NCBI RefSeq assembly: GCF_900078545.1
Contig: NZ_FLLS01000002.1
Coordinates: 682,001 to 746,000 of the forward strand
Length of the DNA stretch: 64,000 bases
Source of the DNA: Olegusella massiliensis
GTDB lineage: Bacteria; Actinomycetota; Coriobacteriia; Coriobacteriales; Atopobiaceae
Direction: 5' to 3'
Position 1 is the stretch's first letter. Each line of letters begins with the position of its first letter. The notes beneath the pieces are model-generated. The model made no database searches and was not told the origin of the DNA. It was given only the letters and a program-made list of their open reading frames with translations. The position numbers and the translations under genes are program-made. Of the stretch, positions 27,366-35,398 are shown piece by piece.

Positions 27366-27734
27366 CTACCCCCTCAAGCCTGTAAAGCCAACCAATGTGG
27401 AGACAAAGCCCATATCGACAAGCCAGACACAGATACCAAAGATAACTAAGGTGACAATGACGCCAACAGACCAATTGCGCAACTCGTCCTTAGAAGGCCA
27501 AGTAACGCGATGCATCTCAGACCTCACGTCAGCAAAGTAGTTGCGAATGCGACCAAAAAAACCGGTCTTTTTTACTTTGGCGGGTTTTGCAACCTTAGAA
27601 GATAAAGGTTTGGCAAGATGCTGCTTTGCCTTGGGCTCCTCAGTGCTTGCCGCAGCCTGAGCCTCGGCAACCCTCTCACGCTCTGCGGCACGGGCTTGGC
27701 GGGCGCTTCTCTTGTTACGATCCTTGTTCGACAT
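27366..27734 (-). CDS. secE: Preprotein translocase subunit SecE
   Basis: SecE clamps SecY in the protein-conducting channel of the membrane. The product of 122 residues has a basic, Ala-rich N-terminal extension of about 60 residues. The conserved amphipathic helix with EMHRVTWPSKDELRN follows, and then a single transmembrane segment (VGVIVTLVIFGICVWLVDMGFV). It lies upstream of nusG as in most bacteria. Confidence 0.96.
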   Translation of the reverse strand: MSNKDRNKRSARQARAAERERVAEAQAAASTEEPKAKQHLAKPLSSKVAKPAKVKKTGFFGRIRNYFADVRSEMHRVTWPSKDELRNWSVGVIVTLVIFGICVWLVDMGFVSTLVGFTGLRG

Positions 27735-27825
27735 TCGCGAACCTCTTCCGGGCTCTCATAGGTAAAACTTCATCTTTATCATGCAAACCGGCCAGCACCC
27801 AAGGGGTGATAGCCGGTGGTATTTC

Positions 27826-27901
27826 TGGCAGGCCAGGAAGGACTCGAACCCTCGACATACGGTTTTGGAGACCGTCGCTCTACCAACTGAACTACTGGCC
27901 T
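27826..27901 (-). tRNA. tRNA-Trp (CCA)
   Basis: The 76 nt sequence folds into a cloverleaf: acceptor AGGCCAG / CTGGCCT, D-arm with GTTGGTAGAGC, anticodon loop CTCCAAA (anticodon CCA) and T-arm GGGTTCGAGTCC. The 3' CCA is encoded. It lies between rpmG and secE. Confidence 0.95.
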
Positions 27902-27916
27902 ATGTCTGACCCTATT

Positions 27917-28066
27917 TTAGCGGGTCTCCCTGTGAAGGGTATGCTTGTGGCACCACGGGCAATACTTCTTCATCTCAAGACGATCAGGATTGTTCGACTT
28001 GTTCTTCTTGGTGGTGTAGTTGCGACGCTTGCACTCAGTGCAGGCGAGAGTAACCAGTGTACGCAT
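27917..28066 (-). CDS. rpmG: 50S ribosomal protein L33
   Basis: L33 is a small large-subunit protein near the E site. The product of 49 residues starts [22 protein letters not shown] and carries the zinc-type pairs CTEC and CPWC. Genomes may hold a zinc-free paralogue elsewhere. The ATG at 28066 has an AGGAGGAG Shine-Dalgarno; upstream open codons do not match. It heads the rpmG-tRNA-Trp-secE-nusG-rplKA unit. Confidence 0.95.
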   Translation of the reverse strand: MRTLVTLACTECKRRNYTTKKNKSNNPDRLEMKKYCPWCHKHTLHRETR

Positions 28067-28119
28067 AACTCCTCCTATTACAAAGCCACAAACGTGACTC
28101 GTTAGTGACGCGGTTGAAA

Positions 28120-28149
28120 ACATTAGCAGCTTATGCAGCATTTTGTCAA
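28120..28149 (-). promoter_or_regulatory. Candidate promoter of rpmG-secE-nusG
   Basis: A perfect TTGACA (-35, 28144-28149), an 18 bp spacer and TAATGT (-10, 28120-28125) lie about 50 bp before rpmG. The -10 match is modest. Confidence 0.5.
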
Positions 28150-28270
28150 GAAATGATTAGTCTGCTTGCATACATCACAGAATTATCAAAGCTTGAAGGT
28201 GTCCAGATACTCTTGCAGAGGGCTGTATGAGGTTCAAGGCAAGCTCTTTTACATAAAAACCTTGAGACTT

Positions 28271-28308
28271 GGATAAATCTGCTTCCAAAAGGATAAATCT
28301 GCTTTCCC
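28271..28308. repeat. Two 20 bp-period repeats upstream of rpmG
   Basis: GGATAAATCTGCTTCC and GGATAAATCTGCTTTCC begin at 28271 and 28291. The period of 20 bp is about two helical turns. The second copy contains ATCTGCTTTCCC, which recurs at 31929-31940 upstream of the PTS operon; TCTGCTTTCC is also the core of the rpsL 21 bp repeats. Confidence 0.75.
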
Positions 28309-28317
28309 ACTCTGGCA

Positions 28318-28348
28318 TAAAAAAACCCGGCACCACAGGGATGCCGGG
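28318..28348 (-). terminator. Terminator after tuf
   Basis: A CCCGGCA / TGCCGGG stem with a 9 nt loop is followed by eight T with no interruption on the minus strand. It separates tuf from rpmG. Confidence 0.92.
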
Positions 28349-28369
28349 CTGTGACTATCTACAAACGTA

Positions 28370-29584
28370 CTAGTCGATGATGGTGGAGACACGACCGTCG
28401 CCGACGGTGTGGCCGCCCTCGCGGATAGCGAACTTGAGGCCGGGCTCCATAGCGATGGGGTGAATCAGGTCAGCCTTGATGGTGACGTGGTCGCCAGGCA
28501 TAGCCATCTCAACCTTGGTGCCATTGGCGTCGGTGAGCTCCTGAATGTCGCCAGTGACGTCGGTGGTGCGGAAGTAGAACTGAGGACGGTAGCCAGAGAA
28601 GAACGGTGTGTGACGGCCACCCTCGTCCTTGGTCAGAACATAAATCTCACCAGTGAATGCGTGGTGAGGAGTAACGCTGCCGGGCTTGCAGAGGACCTGA
28701 CCGCGCTCGATGTCCTCACGCTTGACACCACGGAGCAGGATACCAACGTTGTCGCCAGCCTCGCAGAAGTCCATGGTCTTACGGAACATCTCGATGCCTG
28801 TAGCAACAGACTTCTGGGTCTCCTTGATACCAACAATCTCGACAGGCTCGTTGAGCTTGAGCTCGCCGCGCTCGACACGACCGGTAGCGACGGTACCACG
28901 ACCAGAAATGGTCATGACGTCCTCGATAGCCATCAGGAAGGGCTTCTCGTTGTCACGGGCGGGCGTGGGGATGTAGGAATCGACTGCATCCATGAGCTCC
29001 CAGATGCACTTGTACTCAGGAGCATCGGGATCGGTGCTGGTGGACTCAAGAGCCTTGAGAGCAGAACCACGGACGATGGGCAGGTCGTCTCCGGGGAAGT
29101 CATACTCGGAGAGGAGGTCACGGGTCTCCATCTCAACGAGCTCGATAAGCTCGTCGTCGTCGACCATGTCGCACTTGTTCAGGAAGACGATGATGTAAGG
29201 AACACCGACCTGACGGGCGAGCAGGATGTGCTCACGAGTCTGAGCCATGGGGCCGTCGGTTGCTGCGATGACGAGGATTGCGCCGTCCATCTGAGCAGCA
29301 CCAGAAATCATGTTCTTGATGTAGTCAGCGTGGCCAGGGCAGTCAACATGAGCATAGTGACGGCTCTCAGTCTGGTACTCAACGTGAGCAACAGAAATGG
29401 TGATACCACGCTCGCGCTCCTCGGGAGCCTTATCGATCTGATCGAAGGCCTCAAACTTAGCCCAGCCCTTGAGGGAGAGGACCTTGGTGATAGCGGCCGT
29501 GGTGGTCGTCTTGCCGTGGTCAACGTGACCGATGGTGCCGATGTTTACGTGTGGCTTGCTACGATCGAACTTCTCCTTGGCCAT
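28370..29584 (-). CDS. tuf: Translation elongation factor Tu
   Basis: EF-Tu delivers aminoacyl-tRNA to the ribosomal A site. The product of 404 residues has GHVDHGKTT (G1), DCPGHADY (switch II), NKCD (G4) and the C-terminal [24 protein letters not shown] block, site of kirromycin contacts. The ATG at 29584 is correctly spaced from AAGGAGG, while the ATG six bases upstream is too close. tuf lies not in the str operon but behind three tRNA genes. Confidence 0.97.
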   Translation of the reverse strand: MAKEKFDRSKPHVNIGTIGHVDHGKTTTTAAITKVLSLKGWAKFEAFDQIDKAPEERERGITISVAHVEYQTESRHYAHVDCPGHADYIKNMISGAAQMDGAILVIAATDGPMAQTREHILLARQVGVPYIIVFLNKCDMVDDDELIELVEMETRDLLSEYDFPGDDLPIVRGSALKALESTSTDPDAPEYKCIWELMDAVDSYIPTPARDNEKPFLMAIEDVMTISGRGTVATGRVERGELKLNEPVEIVGIKETQKSVATGIEMFRKTMDFCEAGDNVGILLRGVKREDIERGQVLCKPGSVTPHHAFTGEIYVLTKDEGGRHTPFFSGYRPQFYFRTTDVTGDIQELTDANGTKVEMAMPGDHVTIKADLIHPIAMEPGLKFAIREGGHTVGDGRVSTIID

Positions 29585-29676
29585 TGCCATCCTCCTTCGG
29601 GAAACAGCCTTTTGGCCGCCCTTCTAAAACCTGACCTGCTTATGTCATGCGGTGGGAGAAACCACCGCTTGAACTC

Positions 29677-29753
29677 TGGTACCGGTGACTGGATTCGAAC
29701 CAGTGACATCGCGGGTATGAGCCGCGTGCTCTAACCAGCTGAGCTACACCGGC
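29677..29753 (-). tRNA. tRNA-Met (CAT), elongator type
   Basis: The 77 nt cloverleaf has acceptor GCCGGTG / CACCGGT, D-loop CAGCTGGTTAGAGC, anticodon stem CGCGG with loop CTCATAC (anticodon CAT) and T-arm CTGGTTCGAATCCAG. CCA is encoded. The anticodon stem lacks the three G-C pairs typical of an initiator. tRNA-Ile with a lysidine-modified CAT anticodon cannot be fully excluded by eye. Confidence 0.88.
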
Positions 29754-29790
29754 ATTTCGACGAAAACGTCGTCCTGCTTGAAAACAGAAA

Positions 29791-29866
29791 TGGAGCCCGC
29801 GACCGGATTTGAACCGGTGACCTCTTCGTTACCAACGAAGTGCTCTACCTACTGAGCTACACGGGC
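29791..29866 (-). tRNA. tRNA-Thr (GGT)
   Basis: The 76 nt cloverleaf has acceptor GCCCGTG / CGCGGGC, D-loop CAGTAGGTAGAGC, anticodon stem CTTCG with loop TTGGTAA (anticodon GGT), and T-arm CCGGTTCAAATCCGG. CCA is encoded. It lies 3 nt after tRNA-Tyr. Confidence 0.95.
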
Positions 29867-29869
29867 ACA

Positions 29870-29953
29870 TGGTGGGGATGTCTGGACTCGAACCAGAGAA
29901 CCCATAGGGAGCGGATTTACAGTCCGCCGCAGTTGCCGCTGTGCCACATCCCC
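29870..29953 (-). tRNA. tRNA-Tyr (GTA)
   Basis: The 84 nt sequence has acceptor GGGGATG / CATCCCC, the anticodon stem GCGGA with loop CTGTAAA (anticodon GTA), a long variable arm typical of tRNA-Tyr, and T-arm CTGGTTCGAGTCCAG. CCA is encoded. It is the first gene of the tRNA-tuf transcript. Confidence 0.95.
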
Positions 29954-30011
29954 ATTCTGTTTTCATTGCCCCCGTGCTTGCACGAATGCATTAATCACGT
30001 TAGCGGAAGAA

Positions 30012-30040
30012 ATACTACGGTTCAATGCTTTTCTTGTCAA
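30012..30040 (-). promoter_or_regulatory. Promoter of tRNA-Tyr-Thr-Met-tuf
   Basis: TTGACA (-35, 30035-30040), a 17 bp spacer and TAGTAT (-10, 30012-30017) lie about 60 bp before tRNA-Tyr. The -35 is perfect, as expected for a stable-RNA promoter. Confidence 0.75.
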
Positions 30041-30369
30041 ACAAAAAATATCCATTCCACGGTGCCGGGCGTCTCTATGAGTGGCGATTGGAGTCATGCC
30101 AAAGTCGCGACACAGATATACAAGCAGAGCTGATATTGCCTTTAACCTGCAGTTTTATCGTCAAAAGCAGGAGACTCTTCGATGCTGGCTTTCCATGCCG
30201 ATATTAAGCTTTTCTTTCACAGGCAGTTCACAAAGCATGTTTTCTGCAGGCATAAATCGCCTGCAGAAAAAGCGCGAACAAAAGATGCGTCAGAAACTAC
30301 TTGCAGCTAAAAAAGCACGGCATCCTCAGTTGGTGTCACTTTTCTGTCACGACGTGCCACTTCAGCATG
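30041..30369. other. Non-coding stretch with one perfect hairpin
   Basis: I see no gene here. The only clear structure is a perfect 11 bp inverted repeat, TTTCTGCAGGC at 30241-30251 with GCCTGCAGAAA at 30259-30269, around a 7 nt loop. Neither side has a convincing T-run, so it is not a clear terminator. Confidence 0.5.
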
Positions 30370-30399
30370 AAAAAAGGTCAGAGCCCAAGCCCTGACCTT
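30370..30399 (-). terminator. Terminator after tRNA-Thr (TGT)
   Basis: AAGGTCAG / CTGACCTT flanks a short loop and is followed on the minus strand by six T. It is 9 nt past the tRNA 3' end. Confidence 0.9.
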
Positions 30400-30407
30400 G
30401 TATTTTC

Positions 30408-30482
30408 TGGAGCCAGCAGAGGGAGTCGAACCCCCAACCCACGGTTTACAAAACCGTTGCTCTGCCATTGAGCCATGCTGGC
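30408..30482 (-). tRNA. tRNA-Thr (TGT)
   Basis: The 75 nt cloverleaf has acceptor GCCAGCA / TGCTGGC, D-loop CAATGGCAGAGC, anticodon stem ACGGT with loop TTTGTAA (anticodon TGT) and T-arm GGGGGTTCGACTCCC. CCA is encoded. A CATAAT -10 at 30494-30499 would start transcription about 5 nt before it. It is a single-gene unit between the kinase gene and tRNA-Tyr. Confidence 0.94.
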
Positions 30483-30557
30483 TTGCGTCGCACATTATGC
30501 CATAAGCTAACCCAACGCGTTGCTGAGCATGACGAAGAGTCCATATTCCAAGAAAAA

Positions 30558-31490
30558 CTACGCAAGACGTTCAATCTGAGTGCGCTTTGCCAGCTCCATA
30601 GCCACCGCAAGCTCAAAATGCCCCGTCTCGGGCGTAAGGCAGTTTGCCGTAGCACAGCCCATCGCAAATCGTAGCTGCTCGGATGGTGCGTCTCCCCGTG
30701 CAATAGCAACATCAAACGCACCAATCATCGTATCGCCTGAACCCACTGGATTTACTTGCTCGATAGCAGGCGGAGTACCCCGAAACACGCCCTCGTCAGA
30801 GCACATCACTGCTCCGTGAGCACCCAGCGACACGACGACCTCTTCTATTCCTCGTGCATGCAACTCGCGTGCGGCTGCAACCACCTCGTCAAGCGAGCAG
30901 GGCTTGTGACCCAAAATAGCTGCAATCTCATCCGTGTTTGGTTTGATTAAGAAGGGCTTCCCTTCAACACCACGCACCAAGTAGTTTCCCGATGTATCCA
31001 AAACAGCATGCGCACCCATTTCGCGCACAATACGCACGAGTACGGCATACACGTCATCCAAAATCCCAGCTGGGGCTGAGCCCGAAAATGATATGACTTT
31101 GCATTTTGCCGTAATTTCACGAAGCTTCTCTTTTAGGTGTTCAAACTCAGTAGCATGTATCGAACGCCCTGGCTCGAGAAACTCGGTCGAGCGCCTATTA
31201 GGCTCAAGAAGATTAATACAGCAACGCGTCTCAGCCTCAACACGAACGAAGTCTTCTTCTACCCCGTCTGCTGCGAGCAACTCACAAAGCAGGCGCCCGT
31301 TGTTGCCTCCTACAAAGCCCGTCGCAATAACTTTTTCGCCACAGGTATGCACGGAACGTGCGGCATTGAGGCCTTTTCCGCCTGCCGTATCAATGCACAT
31401 CGCGACACGCTGCACCTCTCCTACGCGTATAGGCGCCTCGAGGGTATACGCCTTATCAATTGAGGTATTAAGGGTGACCGTTGCGATCAT
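30558..31490 (-). CDS. PfkB-family sugar-phosphate kinase (tagatose-6-phosphate / 1-phosphofructokinase type)
   Basis: A ribokinase-superfamily kinase of 310 residues close to LacC and FruK. It has the N-terminal sugar-binding ATVTLNTSIDKAY and TAGGKGLNAARS, the catalytic-base motif NPVGSGDTMIGAF around residue 250 and the mid-protein FSGSAPAG block. Beside AgaS and a GatY/KbaY aldolase the likely substrate is tagatose-6-phosphate, giving tagatose-1,6-bisphosphate. Fructose-1-phosphate kinase is the alternative, but no fructose PTS is near. It is divergent from the PTS operon and shares its candidate operators. Confidence 0.88.
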   Translation of the reverse strand: MIATVTLNTSIDKAYTLEAPIRVGEVQRVAMCIDTAGGKGLNAARSVHTCGEKVIATGFVGGNNGRLLCELLAADGVEEDFVRVEAETRCCINLLEPNRRSTEFLEPGRSIHATEFEHLKEKLREITAKCKVISFSGSAPAGILDDVYAVLVRIVREMGAHAVLDTSGNYLVRGVEGKPFLIKPNTDEIAAILGHKPCSLDEVVAAARELHARGIEEVVVSLGAHGAVMCSDEGVFRGTPPAIEQVNPVGSGDTMIGAFDVAIARGDAPSEQLRFAMGCATANCLTPETGHFELAVAMELAKRTQIERLA

Positions 31491-31988
31491 GACACGCTTC
31501 TCCTTACTGCATTACGTCTATGTGCATCGCGTATATACACAATCTCGCGCGTATATCACAAAATCTTATTTCTGATGACGAACATTTTTTGAGAATTGAT
31601 ACCAGCTGAGCTGCCATAAAGTATCAAAATTGCAAGCGATCTTTCAATCAAGCCAATAAAACCTACGCTGCCAATAAAAGACGAGGTACATTATTCTCGT
31701 TAAACATACCAACTTGCAATGTGGTATCTATAAAAAATACCAGTTTACCTGCATATTTACCGTGAACGGTCAAACAGGACCGTTCACAGTAATGAGCTGG
31801 TTCTTTTTTCTAAACCCAGATTGAAGTGAAAGCTCGCTGGTTCTATTTTTGTTTCAGTGGAAATGTGGTGCCTACCAGTTTTCACAGATTTTTCTACATA
31901 ACTGCCATATTACGGGCACGGATGCTTTATCTGCTTTCCCTCGTTTGTACATAAGACGATGACACAAGAACAAATGAAAGGTGACACC
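31491..31988. promoter_or_regulatory. Divergent control region of kinase and PTS operon with ATACCA/TGGTAT half-sites
   Basis: The 498 bp gap has no gene. ATACCA (31706-31711), TGGTAT (31722-31727) and ATACCA (31737-31742) form two overlapping inverted repeats with 10 and 9 nt spacers; another ATACCA is at 31599-31604. Such half-sites resemble operators of UTRA-domain GntR regulators, and one is encoded at 35399. A 10 bp perfect hairpin, GTGAACGGTC / GACCGTTCAC, lies at 31762-31787. ATCTGCTTTCCC at 31929-31940 matches the rpmG upstream repeat. Confidence 0.5.
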
Positions 31989-32429
31989 ATGGTCGGTTGC
32001 ATCCTTACAGGACACGGTGAGTTCGCGAGTGGGCTTGGCAGCGCGGTTGAAATGATTGCTGGTCCCCAGGACAACCTAACGGTTGTAACTTTCCGTGAAT
32101 CTGAGGCGGGTGACTACGCAGATCGTATTGCTGTTGCTATTACAGATTCGGTTGCAAAGTATGGCAACACGGTAGTTTATTGTGACCTTATGGGTGGCAC
32201 GCCTTTTAACCAAGCAATGCTCATCTCCCAAGAAGTCCCCGGCGTAGAGGTAGTTACTGGTACAAATCTACCCATGCTACTTGAGTGCCTGACATCCATT
32301 AGTAACGAGACCACAGCACCAGGGCTCGCTGCGCTTGCGCTTGAGGCTGGTCAAGAAGGCATCGCAAATCCTGTACTTGGTGTTGGTGCGGCTAACGATA
32401 TGTACGACGCGGAAGAGGAGGGTATCTAA
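31989..32429 (+). CDS. PTS system EIIA component, mannose family
   Basis: EIIA passes the phosphoryl group from HPr to EIIB. The product of 146 residues has the phosphorylatable His in LTGHGEFASG (residue 9) and CDLMGGTPFNQA, both typical of the mannose/GalNAc EIIA family. The ATG at 31989 follows AAAGGTG; an upstream in-frame start at 31959 has no such site. The gene opens the PTS operon and its stop overlaps the next start by one base. Confidence 0.93.
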   Translation: MVGCILTGHGEFASGLGSAVEMIAGPQDNLTVVTFRESEAGDYADRIAVAITDSVAKYGNTVVYCDLMGGTPFNQAMLISQEVPGVEVVTGTNLPMLLECLTSISNETTAPGLAALALEAGQEGIANPVLGVGAANDMYDAEEEGI

Positions 32430-32722
32430 TGACTCACAGCTTCTGGCAACAGGTTCTTTCTTCATCCGTCGCCCTTCTGATACTTTTTGCAATCATTACG
32501 CTGGTCTACGCCCTTGTGAGCTACAGCAAAGGTCGCAAGCAGCGCAATTACTACAAAGAACTTCACCGTAATCTCAAAGTGGGTCAGCAGGTGGTTTTTG
32601 CTGGTGGCTTGATTGGCGTGATAACGCGCATAGGCACCGAAACCTGTGACATTCGTCTCAAATCCGATGCAGAGGTCGAAGTTTCTCGCTTTTCTATTCA
32701 GCAAATTGGCGGAGTGAAATAG
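32429..32722 (+). CDS. YajC-like membrane protein in the PTS operon
   Basis: A 97-residue protein with one N-terminal transmembrane helix (residues about 10-32) followed by the soluble YajC-type domain (HRNLKVGQQVVFAGGLIGVITRIG). YajC is an accessory subunit of the SecDF translocon. A YajC homologue inside a mannose-family PTS operon is also known from the pneumococcal hyaluronan-disaccharide cluster. Here it is coupled to EIIA by a TAATG overlap, so it probably serves this transporter rather than general secretion. That role is inferred. Confidence 0.85.
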   Translation: MTHSFWQQVLSSSVALLILFAIITLVYALVSYSKGRKQRNYYKELHRNLKVGQQVVFAGGLIGVITRIGTETCDIRLKSDAEVEVSRFSIQQIGGVK

Positions 32723-32781
32723 CTCCGCGCGGGCATACAGCTCATCAAAAGTCTGCAGTAGCGGACGGAAAGGGGCACATA

Positions 32782-33264
32782 ATGGCAGAGCCCAACATCG
32801 TATTGGTCCGTATCGATAATCGTCTTATTCATGGGCAGGTTGCTACCCAGTGGACTGGCAGCGTGGGAGCAAATCTCCTCCTTGTTGCCAATGACGAAAT
32901 TGCTACCAACAAGATGCGCCAAAATCTCATGAACATGGCAGCGCCCGCAGGTGTTGCGACGCGTTATTTCTCTATTCAAAAGACCATCGATGTCATCCAT
33001 AAGGCTGCACCTCGTCAGCACATCTTCATCATCGTTGAAAATCCTCAGGATGCCCTGCGCCTTGTCAAAGGTGGCGTGCCTATTAAAAAACTCAACATTG
33101 GCAATATGCACATGTCCAATGGCAAGCGACAGGTTGCGACCACAATCGCTGTTGATGATGCGGATGTTGCCGCTTTTAAAGAACTTCAAGATGCGGGTGT
33201 TGAACTCTGGATTCAGCGTGTCCCCAGCATTCCCGCCGAAAACACCGACAAGCTCTTTAAGTAG
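32782..33264 (+). CDS. PTS system EIIB component, mannose family (AgaV-like)
   Basis: EIIB accepts the phosphoryl group from EIIA and gives it to the incoming sugar. The product of 160 residues has the active His in VRIDNRLIHGQVATQW (residue 17) and the typical NIGNMHMSNGKRQV. Length is normal for the family. It follows the YajC-like gene by 59 nt and precedes EIIC after a gap with hairpins. Confidence 0.93.
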   Translation: MAEPNIVLVRIDNRLIHGQVATQWTGSVGANLLLVANDEIATNKMRQNLMNMAAPAGVATRYFSIQKTIDVIHKAAPRQHIFIIVENPQDALRLVKGGVPIKKLNIGNMHMSNGKRQVATTIAVDDADVAAFKELQDAGVELWIQRVPSIPAENTDKLFK

Positions 33265-33292
33265 GAAAACCTTTCGAACCGTTTTTACACTG

Positions 33293-33360
33293 AGCCAAAC
33301 GTTGGCACTTGTGCAGACCTTATTTTGGTCATTCTGCCTGACGAGGGCCCCGGCAGGCAT
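33293..33360 (+). promoter_or_regulatory. Hairpins between EIIB and EIIC genes
   Basis: GCCAA / TTGGC (33294-33298 with 33302-33306) and TGCCTG / CAGGCA (33335-33340 with 33354-33359, plus an inner CG pair) lie in the 151 bp gap. No T-run follows closely, so they more likely affect mRNA stability or processing, setting different levels of soluble and membrane subunits. Confidence 0.4.
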
Positions 33361-33415
33361 ATAGACAAGCACTATAAACTTTTTTAATTTGTTAGCACAG
33401 GAAAGGGAGGTAGGG

Positions 33416-34213
33416 ATGGAATATTCAGCTTTGCAAGTCATTCTGGTCTTCATTGTTACGTTCATCGCAGCAATTGACCAGTTCAGCTTCCTCGAGTCGC
33501 TGTATCAGCCACTCGTGACTGGCATGGTTATCGGTCTCATCCTTGGCGATCTTCAAACTGGTCTGATTGTTGGTGGCACGTACCAACTGATGACCATCGG
33601 CAACATGCCTATCGGTGGCGCACAACCCCCCAACGCAGTTGTCGGCGGCATTATGGCTACCGTTCTTGCCATTTCTCTTCATCTTGAGCCGAACATCGCA
33701 GTTGCTACTGCAATTCCGTTCTCCCTGCTCGGCCAGTACGGCGTTACCCTGCTCTTTACTCTTATGTCCCCGTTGATGAGCAAAGCTGACCAATTTGCAG
33801 CTGCTGCTGACCCCAAGGGCATCGAGAAGATCAACTACCTTGCAATGGGTTTGCTTGGCCTCATCTTTGGCGTCGTTGTCACCTTATTCTTTATTGGTGG
33901 CGCCACAATGGGTCAGGCTGTTGTCGATGCAATTCCCGCTTGGCTTTCCGCTGGTCTCTCTGCAGCTGGTGGCATGATGCGTTTTGTTGGTTTTGCAATC
34001 CTGTTGAAGTTTATGATGAACCGCGACATGTGGGGCTTCTACTTCTTGGGCTTTGGCATGGCACTGATTGTCTCGGGTATCCCTACCCTCGCAACCCCCG
34101 CCCTGCTCATCCTCGCACTCATCGGCTTTGGTTTTGCTTACTGGGATTACCAGCAGAACACCGAGCTCAAGGGTGCTGCAATCTCTGACGGAGGTGACGA
34201 AGATGGCATCTAA
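33416..34213 (+). CDS. PTS system EIIC component, mannose/sorbose family
   Basis: EIIC is the membrane channel that binds and translocates the sugar. The product of 265 residues is very hydrophobic, with about seven or eight membrane segments, and has the family stretch LILGDLQTGLIVGGTYQLMTIGNMPIGGAQPPNAVVGG. The ATG at 33416 has a GGGAGG Shine-Dalgarno; nine open codons upstream are ignored. Its 3' end overlaps the EIID start by 11 nt. Confidence 0.93.
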   Translation: MEYSALQVILVFIVTFIAAIDQFSFLESLYQPLVTGMVIGLILGDLQTGLIVGGTYQLMTIGNMPIGGAQPPNAVVGGIMATVLAISLHLEPNIAVATAIPFSLLGQYGVTLLFTLMSPLMSKADQFAAAADPKGIEKINYLAMGLLGLIFGVVVTLFFIGGATMGQAVVDAIPAWLSAGLSAAGGMMRFVGFAILLKFMMNRDMWGFYFLGFGMALIVSGIPTLATPALLILALIGFGFAYWDYQQNTELKGAAISDGGDEDGI

Positions 34214-35273
34214 TGAGGAACTCACTAGCTATAAAAACCTTGAGCAGGCTCCCGATCTTGATCAGAAGACCCTAAACAAGATGGCGTGGCGCTCTTGCTT
34301 CCTCCAGGCTTCCTTCAACTACGAGCGTATGCAGTCGGCTGGTTGGTTGTACTCCATCCTTCCTGGTCTCGAGAAGATCCACACGGACAAGGACGATTTG
34401 TCCACCTCGATGACTCACAACATGGAGTTCTTTAACATCCACCCCTTCCTTGTCACTTTTGCTATGGGCCTCATCCTATCCATGGAGCAAAAGAAGGTTG
34501 ACATCCCCACCATTCGTGCGGTCCGCGTTTCTCTTATGGGTCCTCTTGGCGGCATTGGCGACGCTCTTTTCTGGATGACTCTTGTGCCTATTACGGCAGG
34601 CATTTGCTCCAATATGGCCATTAGCGGCAACGTCTTTGGTCCCATTCTCTTCCTTATCATCTTTAACTTGGTTCAGTTTGCTCTGCGCTTTGGTCTGATG
34701 AACTGGTCCTACAAGATGGGCATGTCTGCGCTCGATAGCCTCATGGCAAATATGCAGGCCTTCACCCGCGCAGCTTCCATCCTCGGTGTCTTTGTCGTTG
34801 GCTGCCTTACCGTCACCATGGGCGGCACCCAAATCAAAGCAGTCATCCCCAACGGCAGCACCCAAGCATATGTTGCTCACACTGCAACCGTTGCTAACGA
34901 TGAGGTCCCAAGCTTTGAGATTATCAAAGCAGGCGATGATGGTGTCACGCTCTCGGGCATGAATGACAAGGATGGCAATCCTCTCTCTGGTACCGATGCA
35001 AACGGCAACCCCGCCACTGCAGGCGCCGTTGATCTTGGCAATGGTATGAGCGAGGTTACCTATATGGAGATGGTGGAATCCCCCGTCAACATTGATATTG
35101 CAAACATCCTTGACAGTATCTGCCCCAAGCTTATCCCAATGGCAATTGTTATGCTGCTCTATTACTTGTTCTCCAAGAAGAACTTCACGCCTATGAAGGG
35201 TATCGTGCTCGTACTCATCCTCGGCATCTTGGGCGCTGGTCCCTTTGGCCTCTGGCCAAGCATTTGGGGCTAG
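34203..35273 (+). CDS. PTS system EIID component, mannose family, with insertion
   Basis: EIID works with EIIC in the membrane. The product of 356 residues begins with a soluble N-terminal part containing the typical RSCFLQASFNYERMQSAGWLYSI. A membrane region with MGPLGGIGDALFWMT follows, and the C-terminus is hydrophobic. It is about 60 residues longer than usual because of a polar, Gly/Asn/Asp-rich stretch at roughly residues 225-285 between two membrane segments, perhaps an external loop. The start overlaps the EIIC stop and a terminator follows. Confidence 0.92.
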   Translation: MASNEELTSYKNLEQAPDLDQKTLNKMAWRSCFLQASFNYERMQSAGWLYSILPGLEKIHTDKDDLSTSMTHNMEFFNIHPFLVTFAMGLILSMEQKKVDIPTIRAVRVSLMGPLGGIGDALFWMTLVPITAGICSNMAISGNVFGPILFLIIFNLVQFALRFGLMNWSYKMGMSALDSLMANMQAFTRAASILGVFVVGCLTVTMGGTQIKAVIPNGSTQAYVAHTATVANDEVPSFEIIKAGDDGVTLSGMNDKDGNPLSGTDANGNPATAGAVDLGNGMSEVTYMEMVESPVNIDIANILDSICPKLIPMAIVMLLYYLFSKKNFTPMKGIVLVLILGILGAGPFGLWPSIWG

Positions 35274-35294
35274 GTTTTCCTAGTACGTCCCTGC

Positions 35295-35331
35295 AGGACG
35301 CACGGACATATCCTGTTCGTGCGTCCTCTTT
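35295..35331 (+). terminator. Terminator of the PTS operon
   Basis: A 10 bp stem AGGACGCACG / CGTGCGTCCT is followed by CTTTTTCTT. It separates the PTS genes from the GntR regulator. Confidence 0.9.
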
Positions 35332-35398
35332 TTCTTGCACCCCTGTCAAAATATTTTTCCTCATACTCGTACATAGAGCACTTGAAAGGAGGAGAAAG

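Noticed and set aside
30041-30369. A protein gene between tRNA-Tyr and tRNA-Thr (TGT)
   Set aside because: The frames there lack start signals and run into the hairpin and terminator; nothing resembles a known family.
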